From positions 992,001-1,056,000 of the forward strand of contig NZ_JADLQL010000002.1 of assembly GCF_015477805.1 (NCBI RefSeq): a stretch of DNA of 64,000 nucleotides, in the 5' to 3' direction. A model generated the notes under the pieces. It ran no database searches and was not told the origin of the DNA. It worked only from the letters and a program-made list of their open reading frames with translations. Origin of the DNA: Nocardia flavorosea. GTDB taxonomy: Bacteria > Actinomycetota > Actinomycetes > Mycobacteriales > Mycobacteriaceae. A program made the position numbers and the translations under genes. This document shows, one piece after another, positions 54,389 through 63,558 of this stretch; position 1 is the first letter of the stretch; each line of letters opens with the position of its first letter.

Positions 54389-55005
54389 CCTCCGCCGTCG
54401 CCGCGGGTTTCATGCTGACCGGTGCCGGTACGGCCGCCGCGCATGTCAGCGTATCGGCGCCGAACGCGACGCCCGGCCGGTCCACCGTCGCGACGTTCAG
54501 CGTGCCCACCGAATCCGATACCGCCGCCACCACCGCGCTGCGGATCACCGTGCCGGAAATCGCTACGGCGCGTACCGAACCGATCCCCGGCTGGACCGCG
54601 AAGATCGAGCGGAACGACGAGGACCGCGTAGTGGCCCTCACCTGGACCGCGAACCCGGGTAGCCCGGGTATCCGGCCGGGTGAGTTCCAGCGTTTCGTGG
54701 TGTCGCTGGGCCCGCTGCCCGAAACCGATTCGATCGGTTTCCCGGCCGAGCAGAGCTACAGCGACGGCACCGTGGTGCGCTGGGACGACACCGGCGACCA
54801 TGATTCGGCGGAGCATCCGGCACCCGTCCTCACGCTCGGCGCGGAGACCGGCGACGGGTCCGGTCACGAACACGGTGACCAAGCCGCGGCCGAATCCGAC
54901 GCGAACACCGACACCACCGCCCGCTGGCTCGGCGGCCTGGGGCTGGCGCTTGCGGCGCTGGCCCTGGGCGCCGGTATCGGCGCCGTGGTCAGGGGGCGGC
55001 GATGA
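54349..55005 (+). CDS. ycnI: YcnI-type copper-binding protein (DUF1775)
   Basis: The 218-residue protein has a signal peptide ending TGAGTAAA, after which the mature protein starts with His (HVSVSAPNATPG), as in YcnI, where this His and a Trp bind copper. The DUF1775 domain continues with ITVPEIATARTEPIPGWTAKI and LTWTANPG. A linker and a C-terminal helix (WLGGLGLALAALALGAGIGAVV) anchor it outside the membrane. It probably binds Cu(II) on the cell surface. copC follows with an ATGA overlap. Confidence 0.93.
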   Translation: MFHGFPPTLRRGLTSAVAAGFMLTGAGTAAAHVSVSAPNATPGRSTVATFSVPTESDTAATTALRITVPEIATARTEPIPGWTAKIERNDEDRVVALTWTANPGSPGIRPGEFQRFVVSLGPLPETDSIGFPAEQSYSDGTVVRWDDTGDHDSAEHPAPVLTLGAETGDGSGHEHGDQAAAESDANTDTTARWLGGLGLALAALALGAGIGAVVRGRR

Positions 55006-55550
55006 ACCGCCGGACGCCCCTGATCGCCGTGGCCACCGCACTGCTGTGGCTGTTGCTCGGCCCCCTCGCCGGTACGGCCGGGGCGCATTCCACCGTGGTG
55101 GGCAGCGATCCGGCCGACGGCGCCACCGTCGACACCGGACCGGCACGGGTGACCATCACCTTCAACGAACCGCTGCAGCCCGATTTCCCGGCCATGACCG
55201 TGGTGGGCCCGGACGGGAACTTGTGGTCGAAGAGCGACCCGGTTGTCGAGGGTCGCGACCTCAGTGTGGCGGTCGGCGAACTCGGACCGGCCGGGGTGTA
55301 CCGGATCGCCTTCCGGGTCACCTCGGCGGACGGCCATGTCGTCGACGGCGAACGGAGTTTCACGCTGACCACCGCCGGCCAGGGCACGCCCGGCCCGGCG
55401 GCGAACGCGCAGAGTTCCGGGGAGGGATCCGGCGGCGGTGTCCCGGTATGGGTCTATATCGCCGGTGCGGTCGTCCTGTTCGGGGCCGGTCTGGCGTTCG
55501 CGCTGTTCGGTTCGAACCTGGGCAAGGGCAAGGGTAAGAACGAACGGTGA
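55002..55550 (+). CDS. copC: CopC-domain copper-binding protein
   Basis: The 182-residue protein has a signal peptide ending TAGA; the mature protein begins His-Ser (HSTVVGSDPADGATV), the CopC N-terminal copper ligand. A second His in SADGHVVDG is typical of the Cu(II) site. A linker and one C-terminal membrane helix anchor it. It would bind copper in the extracytoplasmic space and pass it to the CopD protein encoded next. Start and stop overlap with both neighbours by four bases. Confidence 0.93.
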   Translation: MNRRTPLIAVATALLWLLLGPLAGTAGAHSTVVGSDPADGATVDTGPARVTITFNEPLQPDFPAMTVVGPDGNLWSKSDPVVEGRDLSVAVGELGPAGVYRIAFRVTSADGHVVDGERSFTLTTAGQGTPGPAANAQSSGEGSGGGVPVWVYIAGAVVLFGAGLAFALFGSNLGKGKGKNER

Positions 55551-56473
55551 GAAGGGGTCTTCCGGGCGGGCCGGACCGCCGGGTCGCGCTCGGACTCGCG
55601 ATTCCAGCGGGCCTGCTCGGGGTACTGGTGGCCTGGGCGCTCGGCGATATCCCGGCCGGTGCCACCATGCGGGTGTGCGCCGACCTCGCCGGGGCCGCCG
55701 TGCTCGGCCTGGCCGCCCTGCCGCGGCTGAACGATCGCCTCGAGGTGCCGTGGCGGATGCTGGCGGTGCTGGCCGGTCTCTGGTGCTGCCTCGAATTCGC
55801 GGTGCTGGTTTTCGCCGCGGGCGAGGTGGTCGGCTCCGGCGTGACCGCGCTGAGCCCGGCGGATTTCGGTACCTATCTGGTGCGGATCAGCGGTGGTCAG
55901 ATCGGGTTGGCCATCCTGGCCGGTACGGCGGTTGTCGCGGGCTACAGCACACTCGCGTTCCGGCGGCCGGGCGGGCACACACCCGATCCGGTGCTCGTGT
56001 TCGCCGCGGTGACCGTCACCCTGCGGCCCATCACCGGGCATATGTCGCAGCAGGCGTTCGGTTCGGTCCTGGCCGGAGTACACGCACTGGCCGCGGCGAC
56101 CTGGCTGGGCCTGCTGCTGGCACTGGCGCTGGTGGTGCGCGGGCGCCGCGATTGGGCCGAGACCCTGCCTCGATACTCCGCGGTCGCCGTCCCGATGGTG
56201 GCTGCTGTGGCCGTCACCGGAGTGATCAACGGTTTGGTCCGGATGGGCGGGGTCGCTCCGTTCTTCACCACGGGTTATGGCCGGGTCATGCTGGCCAAGT
56301 CCGTACTGCTGATCGTGCTGCTGGCGCTCGGCTGGTGGTGGCGCCGGAACTGGGTCGCCGCGGCGGCGGCACATCGGATGAGCGCCGAGGCGTCGTTACA
56401 GCGTGCGGCGCTGGAGGTGGCGGTCATGGCGGTGGCGTTCGGGCTCGCGGCCGCACTGGCGGTCGCCGGATAG
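55547..56473 (+). CDS. copD: CopD family copper resistance/import membrane protein
   Basis: The 308-residue protein has about eight membrane helices and the CopD domain pattern: a His in RPITGHMSQQ, then GVHALAAATWLGLLLALALVV, and the late MLAKSVLLIVLLALGWWWRRNW. CopD works with CopC in moving copper across the membrane. The GTG start overlaps copC as GTGA. No DUF5-type extracytoplasmic extension is present. It is the last gene of the copper cluster; rraA follows after a 96-bp gap. Confidence 0.92.
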   Translation: MRRGLPGGPDRRVALGLAIPAGLLGVLVAWALGDIPAGATMRVCADLAGAAVLGLAALPRLNDRLEVPWRMLAVLAGLWCCLEFAVLVFAAGEVVGSGVTALSPADFGTYLVRISGGQIGLAILAGTAVVAGYSTLAFRRPGGHTPDPVLVFAAVTVTLRPITGHMSQQAFGSVLAGVHALAAATWLGLLLALALVVRGRRDWAETLPRYSAVAVPMVAAVAVTGVINGLVRMGGVAPFFTTGYGRVMLAKSVLLIVLLALGWWWRRNWVAAAAAHRMSAEASLQRAALEVAVMAVAFGLAAALAVAG

Positions 56474-56569
56474 CCGGGTGCGAGCAGCGGCACACCCGGG
56501 TGTGATCGACGGCTCGCCGGCGTGGGGGCCGATGCGGGCCGGCGGGGTCCGGGCGGCACAATCGGCACC

Positions 56570-57058
56570 GTGACCGAATCAGCGAAGCAGGTGGCCACCG
56601 CGGATCTCGCCGACGAGATCGGCCCCGATATCCGCAGTTGCGATACCCAGTTCATCCAGTTCGGCGGCCGGCCGGTGTTCGCCGGGCGAATCAGCACGAT
56701 TCGCTGTTTCCAGGACAATCTGCTGGTCAAGCAGACGCTGAGCGAGCCCGGAAACGGCCGGGTCCTGGTGGTCGACGGCGGCGCGAGCGTGCACACCGCG
56801 TTGGTGGGCGATATCATCGCCGGCCGCGGGGTCGACAACGGCTGGGCCGGGGTCGTGGTGAACGGAGCGGTCCGGGACTCGGCGATTCTGCGCACCCTCG
56901 ATATCGGCCTGAAGGCCCTGGGCACGAACCCGCGCAAGAGTACGCAGACGGGTTCGGGCGAGAAGGACATCCCGGTGGAGTTCGGCGGGGTGACCTTCCG
57001 TCCCGGCGAGATGCTCTACAGCGACCACGACGGTGTCGTGGTCCGCGCGGCGGACTGA
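56570..57058 (+). CDS. rraA: RraA family protein (ribonuclease E regulator-like)
   Basis: The 162-residue protein matches RraA length and motifs: [46 protein letters not shown], and [10 protein letters not shown]. coli RraA inhibits RNase E; actinobacterial members may instead be oxaloacetate decarboxylases or aldolases, which share the fold, and were formerly annotated as MenG. The RD in NGAVRDS is the metal/carboxylate residue pair. GTG at 56570 is preferred over a start 48 bp upstream because it gives the family length. Confidence 0.92.
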   Translation: MTESAKQVATADLADEIGPDIRSCDTQFIQFGGRPVFAGRISTIRCFQDNLLVKQTLSEPGNGRVLVVDGGASVHTALVGDIIAGRGVDNGWAGVVVNGAVRDSAILRTLDIGLKALGTNPRKSTQTGSGEKDIPVEFGGVTFRPGEMLYSDHDGVVVRAAD

Positions 57059-57067
57059 CCGGCCGGA

Positions 57068-57289
57068 CTATCCGGCGCTCACCCTGGCCTGATGGCCGGC
57101 GAGTGCGACCACATCGCCCACCTGGAGCTGGCGACCGCGGCGGAGCTCGACCTCGTCGTTGACCCGTACCAGCCCGGCTGCGATCACTGTCTTGGCCTCC
57201 GACCCGGATTCGATCAGATTGGCCAGTTTCAGGAACTGCCCGAGCCGTATGGTGTCATCGTCGACGGGCACATCGATTGGATCCGGCAT
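57068..57289 (-). CDS. S4-domain RNA-binding protein
   Basis: The 73-residue protein is a single S4 domain: IRLGQFLKLANLIESGSEAKTVIAAGLVRVNDEVELRRGRQL, then VGDVVAL. Such small proteins bind structured RNA, commonly rRNA or tRNA; the target is unknown. It is convergent with rraA, nine bases apart, and divergent from lysX. The ATG at 57289 fits, although its ribosome site is weakly placed. Confidence 0.9.
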   Translation of the reverse strand: MPDPIDVPVDDDTIRLGQFLKLANLIESGSEAKTVIAAGLVRVNDEVELRRGRQLQVGDVVALAGHQARVSAG

Positions 57290-57534
57290 GCTCTCATGCT
57301 TACTCCCCCGGTCAGCGCACCTTCCTACCGGCCCGGCCGAACCCGGCCGGGAACCGGAATAATCCGGCATATCCGGCATTTCACCAGGAATCGGCCGCCA
57401 CGCCCGGAGCCCGGTTACCCATTTCGGCCAACCGCGCCCGCACACAGGGCAATACGTGCCGATCCACGGCGTTCCGCCGCTAACACGCCGGTACACAGCC
57501 CGGATTCGGTGCGGACGGGCGGCAGACTGGAACG

Positions 57535-60500
57535 GTGATATCCACGCAGGAACCGCCAGGCCCCGAAGCACCCGGACGAGACGAAGCACCCGGACGACTC
57601 GCGGCGATACCGCGCGTCCTGGCTCTCGTATCGGGTGTTTTCGCCGCGGCCTGCCTGGTGTGGAGTGTGCTGCCGGGACTGTCCGGCGCCCTGCGGGTCC
57701 CACGTGATCATCTGGACCAGTACTATCTGCACGCTCCCGCGACGAATCTGCTGTGGGCGGCCGCGGCCGGCCTGCTCGCCGTCGGGCTCTCCCGGCGCAA
57801 ACGGGTCGCATGGTGGGCCGCGCTGCTCTACCAGGTGAGCTGGTTACCGGTGAACCTGCTCGATATCGTGCGCGAGCAGAACCCGAACGCGGCGCTGGGG
57901 CTGCTCGTCCACCTCGGTGTGTTCGCGCTGCTGATCACCGCACGCGCCCAGTTCACCGCCCGGGTCCGGCCGTGTTCACCGCGCCCCGCGGCGACGACGT
58001 TCGCCGCCGGATCGGTGGCGGCCGGCGTGGCCGGCGCCTGTGTAGTGCAAATGTTTCCCGGTTCATCGGCCCCGGGCGCGCCTCGGGCATTGTTCGTCGT
58101 CTCTCAGCTCACCGCCGGGCTCGCCGTACGTCCCGCCCAATTCACCGAGGACGCACCGTTTTCCACGGCGTTCCTGCTCGGCTTGTTCGGCGCAATGGTT
58201 TTCGCGGCCACCGTCATGGTGCTGGTGCGCACGCAGCGCGCGGAACACGCACTCACCGAAGCCGACGAGACAGCGCTGCGCGAACTGCTGAACAGCCCCG
58301 ATTCCACCGGCTCGATCGATTATTTGGCAACTCGCCGCGATCGCGGGATCGTCTTCAGCCCGAACGGCCGCGCGGCCATCGGCTACCGGGTGGAATCCGG
58401 TATCTGCCTGGCCCTGGGTGATCCGCTCGGCGCCCGTGACTGCTGGCCGCAGGCGGTGGCGGCGTGGCAGCGGTACGCGCGCCGGTTCGGCTGGCCGGTC
58501 GCGGTGGTCGGGGCCGGGGATGCCGCGGTGCCGGTGTACCGACGGGCCGGGCTCGATGCCGTGGCCGCGGGTGCGGAGGCCCTGCTGGACACCCGGACCT
58601 TCGCGCTGACCACCCCGGAACTGCGACCCGTCCGCGACACCCTCACCCGGCTGCGCAAACAGGGTGTGACGGTGCGGATCCGGCGCCACCGCGATATCGG
58701 CACCGCGGAGTTCGCCCGCCTGGCGGTCACGGCCGAGCAGTGGCGGCGCACCGAGACCGAACGCGCCTACCCGCTGCCGCTGGGCCGGTTCGGCGACCGG
58801 CGCGACGGTGATTGCCTGCTCGTCGAGGCAGTCGACGCCGAAGATCGCGTGCTCGGCATACTTTCGCTGGTGCCGTGGGGCCGGACCGGGGCAACCCTGG
58901 AATTGCTGCGCCGCGAACCGGGTACCACCGAGGAGATCACCGATCTGCTCATCGCGGAATTCGCGCTCCGGGCCGAGCAGCACGGTATCGAACAGGTTTC
59001 GCTGAATTTCACCGTATCCCGCTCGGTCTTCGAAGCAGCCGGTCGCCGGGGCCGTCCCGGGCCCGGCCGCGGTATCCGGGCGGTGGCGGTCGCCATGCGT
59101 GACGGCGTGCGCGGACTGCCGCTTGCGTTCTCCCACTGGTGGCAGCTGGACCAGCTGTACCGCGCGGCCACCCGCTGTCAACCGCGCTGGTCGACCCGTT
59201 ACGTCATGTCCGCCGATCCACGACACCTTCCGCGCATCGCCGTCGCGGTCGCCGTCGCCGAGGGGTTGCTCCCGCGGCCGGGTGCCGGCGCCGGGGCGTT
59301 CACCCATACCGGCCGCCATCGCGCCGTTCCCGAAGGTGCCCCGGCGGCAACGCCTGTGGCCGCCACGGCAGCGGCGGCGGTTGCGGCGCCCGAGCAAGAT
59401 CTCCGGCCCGAGCAGGTCCGGGTGCGCACCGGCAAACTGGACCGCCTGGCGGGCGCGAATATCGACCCCTATCCCCCGCCCTTCCCGCCGACCCATACCG
59501 TGGCCGCGGCCCGCCGAGTACCGCGCGGGACCACCGTGCGGATCTCCGGCCGGCTGCTACGGCTCCGCGATTGCGGCGGTGTGCTTTTCGCGGTGATCCG
59601 CGACTGGACCAGCGATATCCAGCTCCTGCTCGACCGGGAGCGGCTCGGCGCGGCGCGCTGTGCCGAGTTCGGTGAATTGTTCGATCTGGGCGATCTGATC
59701 TCGGTGAGCGGGCAGCTCGGATACAGCCGGCGCGGTGAATTGTCGCTTCTGGTGGCCGATTGGCGGATGCTGGCCAAATGCCTGCATCCGCTGCCCGATA
59801 AATGGCACGGCCTCACCGACCCCGATGCCCGGATGCGGCGCGGCTACCTGGACCTGATGATCGATCGCGAGGCGCGGGAACTGCTGGCCCGCCGCAGCGC
59901 GGTCCTGCGCGCACTGCGCGACGCCCTGCACGACGGCGGATTCCTGGAAGTCGGTTCGCCGGTGCTGCAGGCCGGCCCCGGTACGGGGACGGCACGAAGT
60001 ATGCGCACCCATATCGACGCCGACAACACCGATCTGCATTTGCGTCTCGGCCCGGAAGCGGCGTTGAAGCGGCTGTGCGTGGGCGGCGTGGAGAAAGTTT
60101 TCGAACTGGGGCCCAGTTTCCGCAATGCGCGCACGAGCGCCCGGCACCTACCCGAATTCACCCAGCTGGAAGCCTATGAGGCCCACGGCGACCAGCAGCG
60201 GATGATGACCCTGTGCCGGCATCTCGTGCAGCAGGCCGCGCTGGCCGCGAACGATTCGATGGTCGCCATGCGGCCGCGACCCGACGGTTCCCTCGCAGCC
60301 CTGGATCTCTCCGGTGAATGGCGGGTGCGGTCGTTCTACGAGGCGCTGGCACAGGAAACCGGCACCGAGGTCACGCCCGATACCGGGCTGCCGGAGTTGC
60401 GTGACCTGTGCGAAAAGGCCGATATCAGTTGTCAGCCGAGCTGGGACCACGGCCGCGCCGTCTACGCGCTCTACCGGCGATTGGTGGCCGAAACAACCTA

Positions 60501-60858
60501 CGAGCCCACCTTCTACACCGATTTTCCCGGTACGGTCTCGCCACTCGCGCGCTCGCATCGCCGCCGGGCGGGCGTGGCCGAACGGTGGGATCTGGTGGCC
60601 GGTGGGATCGAGCTGGGTAGCGGCCGCAGCGAACTGACCGATCCGGTGGAACTGCGCCGGCGCTTCACCGCGCAGGCCCGGGCCAATGCCGACGGTGGGC
60701 CGGCGATCACGGGGCTCGACGAGGAACTACTGTGCGCCCTGGAGCACGGTATGCCCCCCACCGGCGGACTGAGTCTGGGCGTCGAACGCGTACTCATGCT
60801 GCTGACCGGGCGCACGATCCGGGAAACCCAGACCTTCCCGTTGGTCCGGCAGCGCTGA
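57535..60858 (+). CDS. lysX: Bifunctional lysyl-tRNA synthetase / phosphatidylglycerol lysyltransferase LysX
   Basis: The 1107-residue protein has about six membrane helices (residues 25-230), a DUF2156 lysyl-transfer domain (about 240-545), an OB fold (about 660-740; TVRISGRLLRLRDCGGVLFAVIRDW) and a class II LysRS core. It makes Lys-tRNA and transfers Lys to phosphatidylglycerol, giving resistance to cationic peptides. Motif 2 reads FELGPSFRNARTSARHLPEF, so the usual FRNE is FRNA (Ala865) and HNPEF is HLPEF; motif 3 is GGLSLGVERV. These differ from M. tuberculosis LysX and could weaken the synthetase. A GTG opens the gene; no lysS is in the window. Confidence 0.92.
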   Translation: MISTQEPPGPEAPGRDEAPGRLAAIPRVLALVSGVFAAACLVWSVLPGLSGALRVPRDHLDQYYLHAPATNLLWAAAAGLLAVGLSRRKRVAWWAALLYQVSWLPVNLLDIVREQNPNAALGLLVHLGVFALLITARAQFTARVRPCSPRPAATTFAAGSVAAGVAGACVVQMFPGSSAPGAPRALFVVSQLTAGLAVRPAQFTEDAPFSTAFLLGLFGAMVFAATVMVLVRTQRAEHALTEADETALRELLNSPDSTGSIDYLATRRDRGIVFSPNGRAAIGYRVESGICLALGDPLGARDCWPQAVAAWQRYARRFGWPVAVVGAGDAAVPVYRRAGLDAVAAGAEALLDTRTFALTTPELRPVRDTLTRLRKQGVTVRIRRHRDIGTAEFARLAVTAEQWRRTETERAYPLPLGRFGDRRDGDCLLVEAVDAEDRVLGILSLVPWGRTGATLELLRREPGTTEEITDLLIAEFALRAEQHGIEQVSLNFTVSRSVFEAAGRRGRPGPGRGIRAVAVAMRDGVRGLPLAFSHWWQLDQLYRAATRCQPRWSTRYVMSADPRHLPRIAVAVAVAEGLLPRPGAGAGAFTHTGRHRAVPEGAPAATPVAATAAAAVAAPEQDLRPEQVRVRTGKLDRLAGANIDPYPPPFPPTHTVAAARRVPRGTTVRISGRLLRLRDCGGVLFAVIRDWTSDIQLLLDRERLGAARCAEFGELFDLGDLISVSGQLGYSRRGELSLLVADWRMLAKCLHPLPDKWHGLTDPDARMRRGYLDLMIDREARELLARRSAVLRALRDALHDGGFLEVGSPVLQAGPGTGTARSMRTHIDADNTDLHLRLGPEAALKRLCVGGVEKVFELGPSFRNARTSARHLPEFTQLEAYEAHGDQQRMMTLCRHLVQQAALAANDSMVAMRPRPDGSLAALDLSGEWRVRSFYEALAQETGTEVTPDTGLPELRDLCEKADISCQPSWDHGRAVYALYRRLVAETTYEPTFYTDFPGTVSPLARSHRRRAGVAERWDLVAGGIELGSGRSELTDPVELRRRFTAQARANADGGPAITGLDEELLCALEHGMPPTGGLSLGVERVLMLLTGRTIRETQTFPLVRQR

Positions 60859-60979
60859 CGTTTCGCCCGCCGGTCCACCGGCCAGAGCCGGGAACAAGAA
60901 GTTTCCCGGGTATGGAAACGGGAAGTACCGTGTAGCCACCCGGCCCCAGGAGGAGGGGCCGTACACATTGTGAACGGGG

Positions 60980-61486
60980 TTGACTTTGAGTTATCTGGAT
61001 CTGCTCACCCATGCGAGCCACGTGGACTATTCCGCCTGGGCCGATACCGATGTACTGGCTTCCGCGGTCGACCTGGAGGCCCGCCGGCGGGGCAAGAGCA
61101 AGGGTAAGGGCGGCGGCTTGATCGTCGGCTTGATCTGTGTGCTGGTCATCGTGGCCATCGTCGTCGCGGTTGTCGTGATGATGCGGAAGAAGAACTCCGG
61201 CGATTCGCAAGGCGGTCAATTCCCCGGTCAGCCTCCCCACGGCGGTTACCCACAGCAGGGTGGCTTCCCGCAACAGGGCGGCTACCCGTCGCAAGGCGGC
61301 AGCTACCCCCAGCAGAGCGGATACCCACAACAGGGCGGCTACCCGTCGCAAGGCAGCGGATACCCCCAGCAGAGCGGATACCCACAACAAGGCGGCTACC
61401 CGCAGCCGGGCGGCTACCCATCGGACCCCAACAGCCCGAATCCCCCGCACGGCGGTCAGCCGCCGTATCCACCGGCCGGCTACTGA
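60980..61486 (+). CDS. Single-pass membrane protein with GYPQQ-type repeats
   Basis: The 168-residue protein has a short N-terminal acidic region ([20 protein letters not shown]), a basic Lys/Gly patch, one membrane helix ([22 protein letters not shown]), then about ten repeats of [12 protein letters not shown] or SGYPQQ and a Pro-rich tail ending PPAGY. Such Tyr-Pro-Gln repeats are flexible and self-associating. Function is unknown. The start is uncertain: TTG at 60980 or TTG at 60986. A terminator follows. Confidence 0.72.
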   Translation: MTLSYLDLLTHASHVDYSAWADTDVLASAVDLEARRRGKSKGKGGGLIVGLICVLVIVAIVVAVVVMMRKKNSGDSQGGQFPGQPPHGGYPQQGGFPQQGGYPSQGGSYPQQSGYPQQGGYPSQGSGYPQQSGYPQQGGYPQPGGYPSDPNSPNPPHGGQPPYPPAGY

Positions 61487-61516
61487 ATTTCGACCGCACT
61501 CGTTCGATGCAGACGT

Positions 61517-61548
61517 CCGGTACGCAATGCCGCAACGCGGCGTACCGG
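61517..61548 (+). terminator. Intrinsic terminator after the GYPQQ gene
   Basis: CCGGTACGC (61517-61525) pairs with GCGTACCGG (61540-61548), with a 14-base loop that has weak inner pairing, followed by GCGCTTTT. Confidence 0.75.
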
Positions 61549-61730
61549 GCGCTTTTCGTTGTTCACAGGACGGCGGATCAGCGGTGAAACAGCGCTTGCC
61601 GCATGCCTGCTCGGCCCGCACAGGCGCGACTGTTCTCGGTTGCCGGTCCGGCAGGCCGAGTCGCCGACCGGCCGCCCGGTAGCTCCGACCACCCGGTTCG
61701 GTTGGTCAGCCGCGGCGGCGATACGGCAGA

Positions 61731-62354
61731 GTGGACCCCGTGCAGTTGATACTTGTTCGCCATGCCCAGCCGCTCCGGGTCGACAATGCGGGAGAAGCCG
61801 CCGATCCGGGATTGGCTCCGATCGGCGTGGAGCAGGCCGAACGGGTACCCGCGGCGCTGGACCACCACCGAATCGCCCGGGTGGTCAGCAGTCCGCAGCG
61901 GCGGGCCCGGGAGACCGCGGCGCCGACGGCCGCGAAACTGGGTCTCGACGTGGAGATCATGGACGGTCTGGCCGAATACGACCGGGAACTGCCGGCCTAT
62001 ATCCCGATCGAGGACGCGAAGGTGGAATTCCGGGACGCTTACGACCGGATCAAGGAAGGTCATCTGCCGCCGCAGATCGACGGCGAAGCCTTCCGGCACC
62101 GGGTGCGTGATGCGATAACCGAAATCGCCTCCACGACGGCTGCGGCCGATACCGCCGTCGTCTTCGCCCACGGCGGCGTCATCAATGTGACGCTGCAGGA
62201 CATTCTGGGTTTGGCCCGGCCGCTGACCTTCCCGATCGACTACTGCTCGATCACCCGGATCCTGTTCTCGCGCACCGGCCGCCGCAGCGCGGCGACGGTG
62301 AACGAGAACGGCCACGTCTGGGGTTTGCTACCCCGCAATATCTCGAACGGCTGA
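61731..62354 (+). CDS. Histidine phosphatase family protein
   Basis: The 207-residue protein has the LILVRHAQP motif (the catalytic His) and VFAHGGVINV (the second His) of the phosphoglycerate mutase-like superfamily. The RHA form suggests a phosphatase rather than a mutase. The substrate is unknown. It is convergent with the cutinase gene, whose stop abuts its own. Start GTG at 61731; a second GTG nine bases in is also possible. Confidence 0.9.
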   Translation: MDPVQLILVRHAQPLRVDNAGEAADPGLAPIGVEQAERVPAALDHHRIARVVSSPQRRARETAAPTAAKLGLDVEIMDGLAEYDRELPAYIPIEDAKVEFRDAYDRIKEGHLPPQIDGEAFRHRVRDAITEIASTTAAADTAVVFAHGGVINVTLQDILGLARPLTFPIDYCSITRILFSRTGRRSAATVNENGHVWGLLPRNISNG

Positions 62355-63254
62355 TCAAGCCATACCCGCGATCCAGTTGTGCATCCAGGTCAGCGCCGTC
62401 TGGCCGCCGCCCACGCGGTAGCTGCCGTAGGCGTGGTGCGATTCGGAACGGTAGAACGCTTCGAGTTCTTTGAACCGCTGCTCGTTGGCGCCTTCGGAAA
62501 GCTGCGCCTGCAGTGTGGGGACACCGCCGAATTTCATCACGTCGTTGATGATCGCCGCGGCCTCGAGCTGGTAGCGCCAGATGTTGGCCGGGTTGGCGTC
62601 GGAACTCTGTGCCAGGAAGCCGGCGAAGCGGGTGACGAAATCGTCCTGCGCGGTCGCGCAATAGAGATCGGTGGGGATGCACACCGTGCGAGTGCGATCG
62701 CTGAGCCAGCCGAATCCGCCGATCCGCGGCCCGGCGGCACCGGCGCCGGGCGCATGCGGGCCGACCTGGATATCGGCGGCAGCGCGGCGCGGATCGGAGA
62801 TCAGCCCGACGCCGGAGATCCGCTCCGGGCGGATCCGGCTGCGGCCGGTGCCGATCTCGGCCGCGAGATCACCCGCGGCGTGCGCGCCCTGGCTGTAGCC
62901 CACCAGTGCGACGTCGGTATCGCCGCAGCGTGCGGTCATATCGGTGATCAAGCCGCGCGCGTTGTCGACGGCCTCGTTCTTGGACCGCCCGTAGACATCC
63001 CCCTCCCAGGGGAAGGCGGTGGCCGCGTAGCTGACGTAATCGACCTTCGCCGAACTCGGTAGCCCGTCGGTGACATCGGCCAGCATGCCCGGCCCCGGGG
63101 ATTTTTCGTGCCCGGTTTCCCATGTCCCCGGGATCGCCACCACATAGAGGCTGGGGCACCCGGGCGCGGCCGTTGCCGTCGCTCCTGCGGCCACCAGTCC
63201 CGACGCGACAGCCGCACACGCGCCCAGCGCTGCGGCAACCCTCTTGAACTGCAT
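62355..63254 (-). CDS. Secreted cutinase-family serine esterase
   Basis: The 299-residue protein has a signal peptide (cut near residue 30 after ATATAA), followed by GCPSLYVVAIPGTWE. The nucleophile motif is GYSQG with Ser121; Asp and His of the triad probably lie in CIPTDLYC and HHAYGSYRV. Cys pairs match the disulfides of the family. It hydrolyses ester bonds outside the cell, on lipids or cutin-like polyesters; mycobacterial relatives act as lipases or phospholipases. It is transcribed toward the histidine phosphatase gene. Confidence 0.92.
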   Translation of the reverse strand: MQFKRVAAALGACAAVASGLVAAGATATAAPGCPSLYVVAIPGTWETGHEKSPGPGMLADVTDGLPSSAKVDYVSYAATAFPWEGDVYGRSKNEAVDNARGLITDMTARCGDTDVALVGYSQGAHAAGDLAAEIGTGRSRIRPERISGVGLISDPRRAAADIQVGPHAPGAGAAGPRIGGFGWLSDRTRTVCIPTDLYCATAQDDFVTRFAGFLAQSSDANPANIWRYQLEAAAIINDVMKFGGVPTLQAQLSEGANEQRFKELEAFYRSESHHAYGSYRVGGGQTALTWMHNWIAGMA

Positions 63255-63499
63255 ACTGCTCCAGTCACCCTGGCCCCTGTGGGGCGCTCCCGATTCCGCC
63301 GTCGCGAGGTGCCGAACCGGCCGACGGCCGCCGATGCGTAACAGGTGAACAACGACAAGGCGTCACGAGTACACGATCAGGTCACGAACAGGCGCCGGGA
63401 CCACACCGGAGATAACAATAGAGCCACGCCACATCCACCGCCAGCCGAACCGCGCCGAGATCACAAACGGAGCCGAACCCGGCGTTCCCCGGAAAACGA
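63255..63499. other. Spacer between cutinase gene and the gltD terminator
   Basis: About 245 bp without a recognised gene. It should contain the cutinase promoter. Somewhat lower GC than the neighbouring genes. Confidence 0.5.
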
Positions 63500-63540
63500 C
63501 GACGGCGCGGTACCTCCATTTCGGAGGTACCGCGCCGTCG
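63500..63540 (-). terminator. Strong intrinsic terminator of gltD
   Basis: An 18-bp perfect stem (63500-63517 with 63523-63540) closes a five-base loop. In the minus direction it is followed by TCGTTTTCC, a T-tract. It lies 18 bases after the gltD stop. Confidence 0.9.
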
Positions 63541-63558
63541 GTCGGTTCGGTGCCTAAC

